Positions 8,355 to 17,480 of a stretch of DNA of 64,000 bases are shown in pieces; position 1 is the stretch's first letter, and every line of letters begins with the position of its first letter. The notes below the pieces were generated by a model. The model ran no database searches, was not told the origin of the DNA, and saw nothing but the letters and a program-made list of their open reading frames with translations. Where the stretch lies: assembly GCA_020027875.1 (NCBI GenBank), contig JAHRHA010000002.1:62001-126000 (forward strand), given 5' to 3'. Source of the stretch: Micromonosporaceae bacterium (GTDB lineage: Bacteria > Actinomycetota > Actinomycetes > Mycobacteriales > Micromonosporaceae). A program made the translations under genes and the position numbers.

Positions 8355-10184
8355 TTAGTCGGCAACGCCCAGGCGGGCCTTCAACGCGTCCAGTTCAGCC
8401 CAGAGCACGCCCGGTAGCTTCTCGCCGAACTTCGCGAACCACTCGGTGACCTGAGGGATCTCCGCCCGCCACTCGTCCACGTCCACGCGAAGCGCCGCCT
8501 CAACGTCCTCCGGTGACAGGTCCAGCCCGGCGGTGTCCAGCGCGTCCGGCGTCGGCACGTGGCCGACCGGCGTCTCGATGGCGGCCGCGCTACCCTCCAG
8601 CCTCTGCACGATCCACTTCAGCACGCGGGAGTTCTCGCCGAAGCCGGGCCACAGGAACCGGCCGTCCTCGCCGCGACGGAACCAGTTCACGTAGAAGATC
8701 TTCGGCAGGAGCGCGGCGTCGCCGGCCCCCTTCCCCATCTCGATCCAGTGCCGGAAGTAGTCGCCAGCGTGGTAGCCGATGAACGGCAGCATCGCCATCG
8801 GGTCACGGCGGACCACACCCACCTGGCCGACCGCGGCCGCGGTGGTCTCCGACGAGAGCGTCGCTCCCATGTAGACACCGTGCACCCAGTCGCGGGCCTC
8901 GGTGACGAGCGGAATCGTCGACTTGCGTCGCCCGCCGAAGAGGATCGCAGAGATCGGCACGCCGGCCGGATCGTCGTATTCGGGTGCGAGGATTGGGCAC
9001 TGCGTGATCGGTGTGCAGAACCGCGAGTTCGGGTGACTCGACAGCTCGCCCGACTCGGGTGTCCAGTCGTTGCCGTGCCAGTCGATGAGATGGGCCGGCG
9101 GCTTACCCATGCCCTCCCACCAGACGTCCTTGTCGTCGGTACGGGCGACATTCGTGAAGATTGAATTACCCCGGGCGAGCGTCCGCATGGCGTTGGGGTT
9201 GGTCTTCCAGTCGGTGCCCGGTGCCACCCCGAAGAGCCCGTACTCGGGATTGACGGCGTAAAGGCGGCCGTCTGGCCCGAAGCGCATCCACGCGATGTCG
9301 TCGCCGAGCGTCTCCACCTTCCAGCCGCGGATGGTCGGCTCGAGCATGGCGAGGTTGGTCTTGCCGCAGGCGGATGGGAAGGCCGCGGCGATGTAATGCA
9401 CCTTCTGCTCGGGCGACGTGAGCTTGAGGATCAGCATGTGCTCGGCCAGCCAACCCTCGTCGCGCGCCATGACGCTGGCGATGCGCAGCGAGTAGCACTT
9501 CTTGCCCAGCAGAGAGTTCCCGCCGTAGCCCGAGCCGAAGGACCAGATCTCCCTGGTCTCCGGGAAGTGGGAGATGTACTTGGTCTCGTTGCACGGCCAG
9601 GCGACGTCGGCCTGGCCGGGCTCCAGCGGCGCGCCGAGCGAGTGCAGCGCGGGGACGAATTCGGCCTCGTCGCCCATCGCCTCGAGCACCGCCGAACCCA
9701 TCCTCGTCATGATGCGCATCGACGCCACCACGTACGGGCTGTCAGTGATCTCGACGCCGAACATCGGTTTCTCCGCGTGGAGCGGCCCCATGCAGAACGG
9801 GATGACGTACAGCGTCCGGCCGCGCATGCTGCCGCGGTAGAGCTCGGTCATCCGCGACTTCATCTCGCCGGGGTCCATCCAGTTGTTGGTCGGACCAGCG
9901 TCGGCGGAATCAACGGAGCAGATGAAGGTGCGCTCCTCGACGCGTGCCACATCGGACGGGTCCGTGCGGGCCCAGAAGGAGTTTGGCTTCCGCTCCGGGT
10001 CGAGTGGGACGAGCGTGCCGGTAGCGACCATCTCCGCGGCGAGGCGTTCGCCCTCGGCGGGCGATCCGTCACACCATATGATCCGCTCCGGGTTGGTCAG
10101 CTCGGCGACGTCGCGGACCCAGTCGAGTAGCCGGGCGTGCCGAGTCGGAGCGGCATCCACGAAGTCGGAGGCAAGGGCTGTCAT
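8355..10184 (-). CDS. pckG: Phosphoenolpyruvate carboxykinase (GTP)
   Basis: This 609-aa enzyme interconverts oxaloacetate + GTP and phosphoenolpyruvate + CO2 + GDP, the first step of gluconeogenesis and an anaplerotic link. The kinase-1a motif FPSACGKTN (269-277, with the reactive Cys at 273) and the metal-binding GDDIAW (294-299) are intact. [20 protein letters not shown] near the C-terminus is characteristic of the GTP class, and the length is standard. It is transcribed alone, divergent from the GtrA genes, with 416 bp upstream. Confidence 0.97.
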   Translation of the reverse strand: MTALASDFVDAAPTRHARLLDWVRDVAELTNPERIIWCDGSPAEGERLAAEMVATGTLVPLDPERKPNSFWARTDPSDVARVEERTFICSVDSADAGPTNNWMDPGEMKSRMTELYRGSMRGRTLYVIPFCMGPLHAEKPMFGVEITDSPYVVASMRIMTRMGSAVLEAMGDEAEFVPALHSLGAPLEPGQADVAWPCNETKYISHFPETREIWSFGSGYGGNSLLGKKCYSLRIASVMARDEGWLAEHMLILKLTSPEQKVHYIAAAFPSACGKTNLAMLEPTIRGWKVETLGDDIAWMRFGPDGRLYAVNPEYGLFGVAPGTDWKTNPNAMRTLARGNSIFTNVARTDDKDVWWEGMGKPPAHLIDWHGNDWTPESGELSSHPNSRFCTPITQCPILAPEYDDPAGVPISAILFGGRRKSTIPLVTEARDWVHGVYMGATLSSETTAAAVGQVGVVRRDPMAMLPFIGYHAGDYFRHWIEMGKGAGDAALLPKIFYVNWFRRGEDGRFLWPGFGENSRVLKWIVQRLEGSAAAIETPVGHVPTPDALDTAGLDLSPEDVEAALRVDVDEWRAEIPQVTEWFAKFGEKLPGVLWAELDALKARLGVAD

Positions 10185-10600
10185 GAGTTACTCCTCGCGG
10201 TCGACGCTGACCATTGCGGTTCTGGCGCCGCGCCTGACGACGCGACGCGGCGCGACGACCGGGGCCGCAATCGCTGCGGCTCAGGAACCGTCGGATGGGG
10301 GTCAGCCTAAACCGACGTTGAGGTCCGGGCATCCGCGTCGCTTGTGAACCTCTACACAACACGGTGGATCTCGCTCTGGCGAGCGATTGCAACGGTGCGT
10401 GACGGCCAGGTTTCGTGCACCTTTGCGCATGGGAGCGCTCCCCACCTCTCCCCCACTTCCGTCGATCATGACCTGGAGGTCATGATCGACGCCTTTTCGC
10501 GACGGTCAGCTCATGATCGACGCTGGTCTTTGCTGCCCAGGCCGAGCCGGGATGACAATGGCGGGCCGTCCCAGGCAGATCGGAAGGTACGCTCCTGGCT
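10185..10600. other. Gene-free divergent region pckG/GtrA
   Basis: This 416-bp stretch separates pckG from the first GtrA gene. It must hold the pckG promoter and contains palindromic element A2 (10461-10490, with an extended flank to about 10530). I see no convincing open reading frame or RNA gene. Confidence 0.6.
10461..10490. repeat. Dispersed palindromic element, copy A2
   Basis: Perfect 14-bp arms GTCGATCATGACCT / AGGTCATGATCGAC around GG, the reverse complement of copy A1. The flank TTTTCGCGACGGTCAGCTCATGATCGAC follows on the right to about 10522, matching in inverted order the flank of A1, A4 and A5, so the element has a polarity beyond its symmetric core. Confidence 0.85.
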
Positions 10601-11107
10601 GTGTCGAACCCGGTCACGTCGCCACTGGACCTCGCGAAGCGTCCGGTTGCGATGGTTCGCGCCCTCTACGAGCGGTTCGCCCATCTCTTTCACGAGCTTG
10701 GCAAGTTCGGCATCGTGGGCGGGATCTGCTACGTCATCGACGTGGCGGTATTCAACGTATGCCTGGTGGTCTTTGGCATGGCGTGGTTCCCGTCGCTCGT
10801 CGTCTCCACGGTAGTGGCCACGACGCTGGCATTCCTGGGCAACAGGTTCTGGACCTGGCGTGACCGCGAGCGAACCGCGTTGCATCGCGCGTACGGGCTC
10901 TACTTCGGCTTCAACCTGGTCGGGCTGCTGATCATGACCTGCGTGCTATTGCTCAGCCATGATGTGCTGGGCAGCACGTGGCCGATATTCCAAACCACGC
11001 TCGCGGACAACATCGCGGGCAAGGTGGTGGGGGTCGGTCTCGCGTCCATGTTCCGGTTCTGGGCCTACCGTCGCTTTGTGTTCCGCCCAACCGAGTCGCG
11101 CGCTTGA
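10601..11107 (+). CDS. GtrA family membrane protein (paralogue 1)
   Basis: This is a 168-aa four-helix membrane protein of the GtrA family, which moves or positions polyprenyl-phosphate-linked sugars across the membrane. Family features are the HELGKFGIVGG start of helix 1, FLGNRFWTWRDR after helix 2 and the C-terminal RFWAYRRFVF. GTG 10601 is the only sensible start. The next gene, 93 bp downstream, is a paralogue with the same architecture (HELAKFGTIG, FMNRHWTYRDR, RFWAYRTHVF), suggesting tandem duplication. The glycan served is unknown. Confidence 0.88.
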   Translation: MSNPVTSPLDLAKRPVAMVRALYERFAHLFHELGKFGIVGGICYVIDVAVFNVCLVVFGMAWFPSLVVSTVVATTLAFLGNRFWTWRDRERTALHRAYGLYFGFNLVGLLIMTCVLLLSHDVLGSTWPIFQTTLADNIAGKVVGVGLASMFRFWAYRRFVFRPTESRA

Positions 11108-11200
11108 TAAGGCCGGTCGGAGCAACCCAGATAGGTGACAAACCCGGCTCCTACCCCACCTCGGCCCGCGCACGTAGCGGGAACCGCGTAAGGTAGCCCG

Positions 11201-11851
11201 GTGCGCCCTGACTGGCTTTCGATCTCGCGGTGGCGCGGGCTCATCCACGAGCTCGCGAAGTTCGGCACCATCGGTGTTATCAACCTGGTCATCAACTTCG
11301 CCGTCTTCAACCTGCTCATCCTCACCGTGCTCGCCGACGGTCAGCTCAAGGCGAAGGCCGCGGCCACAGTGGTCGCGACAACGTGCGCATATTTCATGAA
11401 CCGCCATTGGACCTACCGGGACCGACCCAAGTCGACCCTCCGTCGCGAGTACTCCCTGTTCTTCTTCTTCAACCTCGTCGGCCTGGTGATCGAGGTCGCT
11501 GTCGTGGGCCTGGCCAAGTACGGCTTCAGCATCACCCACCTGTTGGCACTCAACGTCTTCACCGCGGTCGGCATTGGCCTCGGCACGATCTTCCGTTTCT
11601 GGGCCTACCGGACACACGTCTTCAAGCTTGAGCCCGTGACGCAGCCCATCGTGGCGCAGCATGTCGCCGAGCCGGCCGCCACCATCGCCCAGCCGGCCGC
11701 CACCGCCACCGTCGCCGCCGCCGACATCGCTCTGGCGCTCATGGTCACGTCACGCGACGACGGCGACTCGGACCTCAACGACGAGCTCACCGAGATCGAG
11801 CTGGAGGGCATCGTCGCCTCGGCCGAGCAGCCGGCACGTACGACCTCCTGA
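11201..11851 (+). CDS. GtrA family membrane protein (paralogue 2)
   Basis: This 216-aa protein has four transmembrane helices in the first 145 residues, as in GtrA-family flippase-like proteins, with MNRHWTYRDR and FRFWAYRTHVF as family marks. Unlike paralogue 1 it carries a 65-residue C-terminal extension that is Ala/Pro-rich, contains a repeated QPAAT segment and ends acidic. It starts at GTG 11201. The extension faces the cytoplasm if the topology is standard, and could be a protein-interaction tail. Its pairing with paralogue 1 suggests they work as a hetero-pair or on two substrates. Confidence 0.88.
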   Translation: MRPDWLSISRWRGLIHELAKFGTIGVINLVINFAVFNLLILTVLADGQLKAKAAATVVATTCAYFMNRHWTYRDRPKSTLRREYSLFFFFNLVGLVIEVAVVGLAKYGFSITHLLALNVFTAVGIGLGTIFRFWAYRTHVFKLEPVTQPIVAQHVAEPAATIAQPAATATVAAADIALALMVTSRDDGDSDLNDELTEIELEGIVASAEQPARTTS

Positions 11852-11948
11852 CCGCCCCCTTTTCACTCGGGCCGCTACCGTCAATCAATCCCCGCCTCGC
11901 CTGGTGGCGAAGCGGCGATGTGACGGCACCCAGCTACCGCTGCCGTAC

Positions 11949-12506
11949 CTACTCCTTCTCGCTGCCGGACGCCTCGTGTAGGGCCGAACGCAGGTCGCGG
12001 TCGTCCACGGTTCGACGCTCGTGATCTGCCTCGACCAGTTCGTACACGACCTTCTGCACCTGGACCACCTTCGGGATGTCGTTGAGCACCGACTGCCCGC
12101 GCTCGCCCGCCGACTCGACCGTGAGCTTGCCGCAGCCGAGAATCCGATCCAGCAGGTTCTGGTTCGATGAGACGTCGTTGACCCGCGCCAGCGGAATGTC
12201 ACGCTGCTGCCGGTTGAACACACCCTCGCGCAGCAGTACTCGCTCGTTGGTGAAGACGAAATGTGTACTCCGCCAGACCACGAACGGCCAAGCCGCGAGC
12301 CACAGGAACAGAATCAGCGCCACCGCGCCGATCGCGACAAGGGCGACGTTCCCCCCCATCCCGGTCGGCAGCATGATTGCACCGGCGGTGACCCCAGCGG
12401 CGCCCACCAGGGTCCAGAACACGGGCGCGATCATCGCCGCCCAGTGTGGATGGAGATGCAGCACCACGTGTTCGTCCGCGGTTAGCGAATCATCGGGGAA
12501 TCCCAC
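11949..12506 (-). CDS. PH-domain (bPH2/YdbS-like) membrane protein
   Basis: This 185-aa protein has two hydrophobic helices (about residues 22-50 and 54-78) followed by a bacterial pleckstrin-like domain (about 80-160) with FTNERVLLREGVFNRQQRDIPLARVNDV, the hallmark of this family. Such proteins are membrane-associated; some confer resistance to antimicrobial compounds, but no general function is established. A charged C-terminal tail follows. It is convergent with the GtrA pair and lies just downstream of birA on the same strand, with a gap of 120 bp. Confidence 0.85.
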   Translation of the reverse strand: MGFPDDSLTADEHVVLHLHPHWAAMIAPVFWTLVGAAGVTAGAIMLPTGMGGNVALVAIGAVALILFLWLAAWPFVVWRSTHFVFTNERVLLREGVFNRQQRDIPLARVNDVSSNQNLLDRILGCGKLTVESAGERGQSVLNDIPKVVQVQKVVYELVEADHERRTVDDRDLRSALHEASGSEKE

Positions 12507-12626
12507 ACGAACCTCCTTGTCACCGTCCTCGCTATCGGCGCCGACCTTAGTGGGTTTGCGCTAGGTTCGCCTCCACTGAACCGGTCGTTTCGCCCGCATC
12601 GACCATAATCAGCCGCTGCGGCGAGG

Positions 12627-13562
12627 TCACCGCACGTGCTGGACATCACCGGCGGCGAGCGCCCGCGACCCCTCGGCGGCAGCGACCAGCAGCCTCCCGT
12701 CCGCGTCCACATCGGAGGCCAACCCACTGACGACCTCGCCGCCGGGCAGCGAGACGGCCACGTTCTGGCCAACGGTGACGCAGTGCGAGCGGTACGCCTC
12801 CCGTAGACCGCTAACGTCGGGGTCGCCGCCGGCTCCACACCACCGGGCGTACCAGCCCGCCAGCGCACGCAGCAGCCCACGCAGCAACGGGTCGCGGTCG
12901 GTGCAGACCGCGCCCACGATCGCTAGCGATGTCGCGGGGAACGCGCTCGGATCGACGAGATCTGGCAACTCGTCGGCATGCTGGTTCACGTTAAGACCAA
13001 TCCCGAGTACGACGGCAGGGTGCTCCCCGCCGTTGACCGCCTCGGCCAGGACGCCGGCGCACTTCCCGTACCCAGCAATGCCGTGCGCAGCGGCCCCGCC
13101 CTCCGCGGCCCCCTCCTCCGCGGCCTCGCCGTCCGACTCGGCGGCCGAACGCACGAGTAGGTCGTTGGGCCACTTGAGGGCGGCATCGACTACGCCGATT
13201 CGGCCGACGGACTCGACAAGCGCCACGCCCGCAAGCAACGGCAGCCAACCCAACCGGGCCGCAGGGACGGTTGGTACGGGTCGCAGCAGCACGCTGAGCG
13301 TGAGGCCGGCCCGGGCCGGCGTGTGCCAGCGGCGCTCGAGGCGACCACGCCCCGCGATCTGGCTCTCCGCGATGACCACGAGCCCTTCCGGCGTGCGCGC
13401 CCGAGCCGCCGCGGCGACGTCGGCATTGGTCGAGTCGGTCTCCGCCACCACCCGCAGGTCGGTCCAGAGCCCGTCCGGCACGATGAGCGCCCGGCGCAAC
13501 GCGGGTTCGTGCAGCGGAGGGCGGGTCAGGTCCGTATACGGCGAGCCGTGCATGAGCACCAT
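12627..13562 (-). CDS. birA: Biotin--[acetyl-CoA-carboxylase] ligase
   Basis: This 311-aa enzyme activates biotin with ATP and attaches it to the biotin-carrier lysine of acyl-CoA carboxylase. Typical motifs are ETDSTNADV (41-49), the biotinyl-AMP loop GRGRLERRW (71-79) and KWPNDLLV (130-137). There is no N-terminal helix-turn-helix, so it is the non-regulatory class. An acidic Ala/Glu/Gly insertion (about 139-167) interrupts the catalytic domain. A start at ATG 13553 instead of 13562 is possible. Its target, the carboxylase alpha chain, is encoded at 20927. Confidence 0.93.
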   Translation of the reverse strand: MVLMHGSPYTDLTRPPLHEPALRRALIVPDGLWTDLRVVAETDSTNADVAAAARARTPEGLVVIAESQIAGRGRLERRWHTPARAGLTLSVLLRPVPTVPAARLGWLPLLAGVALVESVGRIGVVDAALKWPNDLLVRSAAESDGEAAEEGAAEGGAAAHGIAGYGKCAGVLAEAVNGGEHPAVVLGIGLNVNQHADELPDLVDPSAFPATSLAIVGAVCTDRDPLLRGLLRALAGWYARWCGAGGDPDVSGLREAYRSHCVTVGQNVAVSLPGGEVVSGLASDVDADGRLLVAAAEGSRALAAGDVQHVR

Positions 13563-13593
13563 GCTGCCGCCAGCGGCAACGGGCGAGGCAAGC

Positions 13594-13640
13594 GGGGCGG
13601 GTCAGCGGGGCGGGTCAGCGAGTCGGGTCAGCGGGGCGGG
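13594..13640. repeat. Short GC-rich tandem repeat (GGTCAGCGGGGCG type)
   Basis: Three to four degenerate units of about 13 bp (GGGTCAGCGGGGC) lie between birA and the next gene and run into that gene's last codons (13628 onward). It looks like slippage-prone sequence; no function is evident. Confidence 0.55.
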
Positions 13641-14008
13641 CGGCCAGCGTGGTTCCAGTCGACGGTGATGAGCGGCAGCGTCGGACCCTGCAGCGCGGCG
13701 ACGGGCGGCGGCGGGGTGAGCTGAGCGAGGGTGACCGTCTCGGCGAGCAGCGCGCTACGTCGGATGTCGGTCGGGCGTGGGGTTCCGGCGCCGGGGGCGC
13801 GGTCCATGCGCGGCTCCAGCCGGCGGTACGGGGCAGACTCGGCAAGGCGCGCGCTGCGACGGGCGCGGCCAGTCCGGCGGCGGGCGCGGCGGGCGCCGGT
13901 GATCGCGCTAGTCAGTAATACGAGCCCGCCGACAATCAGGCCCACGCCGAGGAGCGCTATCCAGTTCAGGAAGTCGCCCACACCCTGGTAACGACCACAA
14001 TCGGTCAC
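13628..14008 (-). CDS. Small membrane protein, hypothetical
   Basis: This protein of up to 126 aa has one transmembrane segment (about residues 14-36, FLNWIALLGVGLIVGGLVLL), then an Arg-rich stretch and a Pro/Ala-rich tail. A GTG at 13981 is an alternative start that would place the helix at the very N-terminus. It lies between birA and the carboxylase beta gene, divergent from the latter by 74 bp. I recognise no domain, and its function is unknown. Confidence 0.6.
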   Translation of the reverse strand: MTDCGRYQGVGDFLNWIALLGVGLIVGGLVLLTSAITGARRARRRTGRARRSARLAESAPYRRLEPRMDRAPGAGTPRPTDIRRSALLAETVTLAQLTPPPPVAALQGPTLPLITVDWNHAGRPPR

Positions 14009-14082
14009 CCGATACGCGGATCTTGCTCACTCCGGGGGTGCGGGCGACGGAGCCGGCCTGAACGGTCGCTAACATCGCGAGC

Positions 14083-15690
14083 GTGACCGCCACCGACCTG
14101 GAGCGTGGCTCAGCCGCTTCGGCGCCTGACATCCACACGACCGCGGGCAAGATCGCCGACCTCGAGCACCGGACCGACGAAGCCGTCCACGCCGGCTCGG
14201 CACGCGCCGTCGAGAAGCAGCACGCGCGGGGCAAGAAGACCGCGCGCGAACGCATCGACATGCTGCTCGACCCGGGCTCCTTTGTGGAGCTCGATGAGTT
14301 AGCCCGGCATCGTTCGATGAACTTCGGTCAGGAGGAGAACCGCCCGTACGGCGACGGAGTCGTCACCGGCTACGGCACCGTCGACGGTCGCCAGATCTGC
14401 GTCTTCGCCCAGGACTTCACCGTCTTTGGCGGCTCCCTCGGCGAGGTCTTCGGTGAGAAGATAGTCAAGGTCATGGATCTCGCCATGAAGATCGGGTGCC
14501 CGGTAGTGGGCATTAACGACTCGGGTGGAGCGCGCATCCAGGAGGGTGTCGTCTCGCTGGGGCTCTATGGCGAGATCTTCTTCCGGAACGTACGAGCCAG
14601 CGGCGTGATCCCGCAGATCTCGCTCATCATGGGTCCGTGCGCCGGGGGCGCCGTCTACTCACCGGCCGTCACCGATTTCACCGTGATGGTGGACCAGACG
14701 AGCCACATGTTCATCACCGGGCCGGATGTCATCAGGACGGTCACCGGCGAGGACGTGGGGTTCGAGGAGCTCGGCGGCGCCCGTACCCACAACACCAAGA
14801 GCGGCAATGCGCACTATCTCGCCACAGACGAGGAGGACGCGATCGAGTATGCGAAGGCGCTGCTCGCGTACCTGCCCTCGAACAACCTCGACGAAGCACC
14901 GGTCTGGGACGCCCCAATCGACCTCGAGCTCTCCGCCGAGGACCTCGAGATGGACACGCTCATCCCGGACTCAGCCAACCAACCGTACGATGTGCACCGC
15001 ATCATCGAGCACGTGCTCGACGACGGCGAGTTCCTTGAGGTCCATGCGCTGTATGCGCAGAACATCGTGGTCGGCTTCGGTCGCGTCGAGGGGCGTCCCG
15101 TCGGAGTCGTGGCGAACCAGCCGATGCACTTCGCCGGTTGCCTCGACATAGCGGCCAGCGAGAAGGCGGCGCGATTCGTACGGACCTGCGACGCCTTCAA
15201 TATTCCTATCTTGACATTTGTCGATGTACCGGGGTTCCTGCCTGGCGCCAGCCAGGAGTGGGACGGCATCATTCGACGGGGCGCCAAGCTGCTGTACGCC
15301 TACGCCGAGGCGACCGTTCCCAAGGTCACGGTGATCACCCGCAAGGCGTACGGGGGCGCGTACGACGTGATGGGATCCAAGCATCTGGGCGCCGACCTCA
15401 ACTTCGCCTGGCCGACGGCGCAGATCGCGGTGATGGGTGCCCAGGGCGCGGTGAATATCCTCTACCGCCAGGAGTTGCGCGATGCGGCCGACCCCGTCGT
15501 GGAACGGGCTAGGCTTATCGGAGAGTACGAGGACACGCTCGCCAACCCGTACATCGCGGCCGAGCGAGGCTACGTCGACTCCGTCATTATGCCGTCCGAT
15601 ACGCGGGTTCAGCTCGTACGGGCATTGCGTGCCCTGCGGACGAAGCGCGAAACCCTGCCGCCAAAGAAGCATGGAAACATCCCGCTATGA
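14083..15690 (+). CDS. Acyl-CoA carboxylase beta subunit (carboxyltransferase)
   Basis: This 535-aa carboxyltransferase moves CO2 from biotin on the alpha chain to acetyl- or propionyl-CoA. It has the two crotonase-fold halves of the PccB/AccD family: GGARIQEG and [13 protein letters not shown] mark the N-terminal acyl-CoA oxyanion site, and [17 protein letters not shown] the biotin site in the C-terminal half. Length is normal. GTG 14083 follows a weak GCGAGC site. The stop overlaps an ATG (ATGA at 15687), so downstream translation may be coupled. Substrate choice (acetyl versus propionyl) hinges on a single pocket residue that I could not place safely. Confidence 0.95.
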   Translation: MTATDLERGSAASAPDIHTTAGKIADLEHRTDEAVHAGSARAVEKQHARGKKTARERIDMLLDPGSFVELDELARHRSMNFGQEENRPYGDGVVTGYGTVDGRQICVFAQDFTVFGGSLGEVFGEKIVKVMDLAMKIGCPVVGINDSGGARIQEGVVSLGLYGEIFFRNVRASGVIPQISLIMGPCAGGAVYSPAVTDFTVMVDQTSHMFITGPDVIRTVTGEDVGFEELGGARTHNTKSGNAHYLATDEEDAIEYAKALLAYLPSNNLDEAPVWDAPIDLELSAEDLEMDTLIPDSANQPYDVHRIIEHVLDDGEFLEVHALYAQNIVVGFGRVEGRPVGVVANQPMHFAGCLDIAASEKAARFVRTCDAFNIPILTFVDVPGFLPGASQEWDGIIRRGAKLLYAYAEATVPKVTVITRKAYGGAYDVMGSKHLGADLNFAWPTAQIAVMGAQGAVNILYRQELRDAADPVVERARLIGEYEDTLANPYIAAERGYVDSVIMPSDTRVQLVRALRALRTKRETLPPKKHGNIPL

Positions 15691-15752
15691 CAGATGACGA
15701 CGACGAGCCTGGTGTGACAGACTTAGACCAACATTCCACGGGGAGGTATCCG

Positions 15753-16301
15753 ATGACCACGGCCACATTCGACCATGTGCTGCCGTGGACGGAGGAGGAG
15801 TATCTCGAGCTCGGCGAGACCCCCGATCGCGTAGAGCTGTTCGACGGGAGCCTCCTCGTGAGCCCTGCGCCAACGCCCGAGCACCAGGATTTGTCGGTTC
15901 TGCTGGTCAACGCATTTAGAGCGCCCGCGGCCGCGGCCGGCCTTAAGGTGTACCTGGCCGTCAACGTCCGCCTCAAGCGCGGCCGTATCCCGATCCCGGA
16001 CTTCGTGCTGGTCGCCGACATCGACCCACGCGCACCCGTCATCGAGTCCTCGGCGGTGCGGCTCATCGGCGAGATCTTGTCCCCTAGCAATGCCTCGACG
16101 GACAGAGTGCTGAAGATGCACCACTACGCCGAAGCCGGCATTCCGTGGTACCTCATAGTCGATCCGGACCCGATTGCCCTCAGCTTGTTCCGGCTCGACG
16201 GCGATCACTACGTGCTCCATGCGGAGGCACGGCCTGGACAGCCGCTGCACATGACGGAGCCGATCGTGCTGGCCCTGGACCCAGCGGTGCTGGAGCGCTG
16301 A
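15753..16301 (+). CDS. Uma2 family PD-(D/E)XK nuclease-like protein
   Basis: This 182-aa protein is of the Uma2/DUF820 family (restriction-endonuclease fold). Conserved features are WTEEEYLELGE at the N-terminus, RVELFDGSLLVSPAPTPEHQ, PDFVLVADID (acidic catalytic strand), VRLIGEILSPSNASTDR (I-x-E-x-L-S-P-S) and KMHHYAEAGIPWYLIVD. ATG 15753 is preceded by GGGGAGG; an upstream ATG at 15687 overlaps the stop of the carboxylase gene and adds 22 residues (MTDDDDEP...). The gene sits between the carboxylase beta and epsilon genes, an unexpected place. The biological role of Uma2 proteins is unsettled. Confidence 0.88.
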   Translation: MTTATFDHVLPWTEEEYLELGETPDRVELFDGSLLVSPAPTPEHQDLSVLLVNAFRAPAAAAGLKVYLAVNVRLKRGRIPIPDFVLVADIDPRAPVIESSAVRLIGEILSPSNASTDRVLKMHHYAEAGIPWYLIVDPDPIALSLFRLDGDHYVLHAEARPGQPLHMTEPIVLALDPAVLER

Positions 16302-16514
16302 ATGGCAAGCGAGCTGCGCATCGTACGGGGTGTGCCGACGGACGAGGAACTCGCCGCGCTCGTCGGGGTGCTCCTGCTCAGGTCACCCGCGACCGAGCCC
16401 GCCGGCGTGGCGAACCGATGGATCGCCTCGGCGCGCCCGCGGTACGCATATCGCGATGGCCGCCCCACCCGCCCGGGCGCGGGTGCGTGGCGCTCGTCGG
16501 CGTTGCCCCGTTAG
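16302..16514 (+). CDS. Acyl-CoA carboxylase epsilon subunit
   Basis: This 70-aa protein matches the AccE/PccE family: a first half with LRIVRGVPTDEELAALVGVL, then an extended basic half with NRWIASARPRYAYR and a Trp-Arg-Ser end. These small chains bridge alpha and beta subunits in actinobacterial carboxylases and raise their activity. ATG 16302 directly follows the stop of the Uma2 gene (TGA-ATG), so it is translated from the same mRNA. In other actinobacteria this gene normally follows the beta gene directly; here the Uma2 gene lies between. Confidence 0.85.
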   Translation: MASELRIVRGVPTDEELAALVGVLLLRSPATEPAGVANRWIASARPRYAYRDGRPTRPGAGAWRSSALPR

Positions 16515-16517
16515 CCG

Positions 16518-17378
16518 CTAGGTCTGCCGGTCGAGGCGATCCGCCAATGCCACGACGGCCCCGATAAGCGGCGGTCCATCGAAGAGCACCGGGTCGTTGT
16601 GGTCCGCGCCCTCGACGGCGACGACCTCAACCGGCCCGGCCGCCCGTGACGCGACCTCCCGGCTCTGCTCTGGCGGGATGATGGAGTCGGCCGTGCCGTA
16701 GACCACGACCGTGGGCACGCTGATCCGATCCATCAGGCCTGCCACCGGAAACCTGTCCCACAGCAGCGGTCGTACCGGCAAGTACGGGTAGTTGTGCTGC
16801 CCCGCCGCGGCGAGATCGACAAAGGGCGAGCGGAGCACCAGTCCGGCCGGCGGGTGTTCGGTCGCGAGCTCGGTGACCACGGCCGAACCGAGGCTCTCGC
16901 CCAGGTACAGGATCCGGTCGCCCGGCCAGCCGGCGTCTGCCAGGTACGTCCTCGCGGCCCGCGCATCCAGGCGGAGCCCCTCCTCGGTCGGGCTGGCCGG
17001 GTTGCCGCCGTAGCCGCGGTACTCCAACAGCAGCACCGTGAACCCCACTGCGGCCAACGCCTGGGCCAGCGAGACACGGCCCGCCCGGTTGCCGCCGTTT
17101 CCCGGCGCGGCCAGGATCGCCATTCGCCGGTCTCCCGATGTCGGTGGCACCACCCACGCGCCCAGCGACAGACCGTCCACCGTGGTGAGCACGATGTCGC
17201 GCCCACCCGGAAACACCTCCGCGGCTGGCGGCGGGACCGCGGTGTCCGGCAGGTAGATGAGGCGCCGCTGACCGAGCCAGAGCAGACCGAGCGGCAGGAC
17301 GAGCACGAGAACTACGATGAGCGCCGCTCGCACCATCGCCACCCCCCGACGTCTCGGCCGAATGTCCATATGAGACAT
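16518..17378 (-). CDS. Membrane-anchored alpha/beta hydrolase
   Basis: This 286-aa protein has an N-terminal signal anchor (about residues 15-36) and an alpha/beta-hydrolase domain related to the BEM46/YfhR group. The nucleophile elbow GESLGS gives S162; D231 (GTADSII) and H260 (GADHND) complete the triad; APGNGGNRAG near residue 91 carries the oxyanion region. The catalytic domain should lie outside the cytoplasm. Substrate unknown. It is convergent with the accE gene, leaving only 3 bp between stops, and divergent from maf. Confidence 0.87.
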   Translation of the reverse strand: MSHMDIRPRRRGVAMVRAALIVVLVLVLPLGLLWLGQRRLIYLPDTAVPPPAAEVFPGGRDIVLTTVDGLSLGAWVVPPTSGDRRMAILAAPGNGGNRAGRVSLAQALAAVGFTVLLLEYRGYGGNPASPTEEGLRLDARAARTYLADAGWPGDRILYLGESLGSAVVTELATEHPPAGLVLRSPFVDLAAAGQHNYPYLPVRPLLWDRFPVAGLMDRISVPTVVVYGTADSIIPPEQSREVASRAAGPVEVVAVEGADHNDPVLFDGPPLIGAVVALADRLDRQT

Positions 17379-17427
17379 GCTAAACCTGCCGTCGGTGAAT
17401 AGATCCGGTACGCCCCATGATCCCGGT

Positions 17428-17451
17428 GATCATGACCTCCAGGTCATGATC
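17428..17451. repeat. Dispersed palindromic element, copy A3 (short form)
   Basis: Twelve-bp core arms (GATCATGACCTC / the complementary AGGTCATGATC end) are retained, but the outer GTC/GAC and the asymmetric flank are missing. It lies between the divergent hydrolase and maf genes, 30 bp upstream of the maf start. Confidence 0.8.
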
Positions 17452-17480
17452 GGCGAGGGGGGGCGTTACCGTGATCTCTC

